From Symbiodinium microadriaticum (Eukaryota; Sar; Dinophyceae; Suessiales; Symbiodiniaceae): a stretch of 64,000 nt of DNA. The notes under the pieces were generated by a model. It searched no databases. It worked only from the letters and a program-made list of their open reading frames with translations, and had not been told where the DNA came from. The position numbers and the translations under genes are program-made. The stretch spans positions 1,318,699-1,382,698 of the forward strand of contig LSRX01000005.1 in NCBI GenBank assembly GCA_001939145.1. Reading direction: 5' to 3'. Shown piece after piece: positions 63,946 to 64,000 of this stretch (within the stretch, counting starts at the first letter, position 1; every line of letters starts with the position of its first letter).

Positions 63946-64000
63946 AGGCGGCTTACAGTACTTCGAGGAGCTTGAGCAGGCCTCTGCCCGCGGCACAGGA

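Overview
The window looks like nuclear DNA of a dinoflagellate, probably a Suessiales-type alga (Symbiodinium/Polarella group), although the genus cannot be fixed from sequence alone. There is no long open reading frame outside simple repeats. Coding signal comes as short exons of about 30-250 bp, all convincing ones on the + strand. Acceptors are mostly AG followed by G, and donors are GT, GC and apparently GA. Telomere-type TTTAGGG/CCCTAAA repeats are scattered everywhere. Strand-polar exon arrays, GC/GA donors and intron-dominated sequence are known dinoflagellate traits; the species-level guess is inference.

Layout. 1-662 is a very regular array of (CCA)15 blocks separated by different 13-nt spacers. 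From 0.7 to 27.5 kb there are scattered exons, minisatellites and short inverted-repeat elements. 28.9-35.6 kb holds a multi-exon gene (copy A) for a DXD-motif sugar-transferase-like protein. 37-46.6 kb has further unassigned exons. 47.6-48.4 kb is an 800-bp trinucleotide patchwork. 48.9-49.7 kb holds exons paralogous to those at 21.2-21.9 kb. 58.1-63.8 kb holds copy B of the sugar-transferase gene. The paralogous exons keep the same order and are about 28-29 kb apart, so the window appears to contain an old tandem segmental duplication. Only exons remain alike; introns have been replaced almost completely.

The main finding is that many introns are themselves short elements with terminal inverted repeats. 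In several cases both splice sites coincide with the element ends and the flanking frame stays open: 10551-10680, 20375-20492, 22873-22996, 25121-25215, 29202-29288, 46275-46363 and 51555-51610. They belong to several unrelated families, at least one with a dozen copies here. Copies A and B of the sugar-transferase gene differ at about eight intron positions, which fits intron gain by such introner-like elements. A second pattern is that TTTAGGG tracts tend to follow exons and CCCTAAA tracts tend to precede them, so introns carry inverted telomere-like repeats near their ends; one 93-bp intron (16962-17054) consists of little else.

Limits: exon boundaries were placed by eye from splice dinucleotides, reading frame, phase and paralogue alignment. 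No similarity search was possible. Most exons outside the two sugar-transferase copies and the 21/49 kb pair cannot be given a function.
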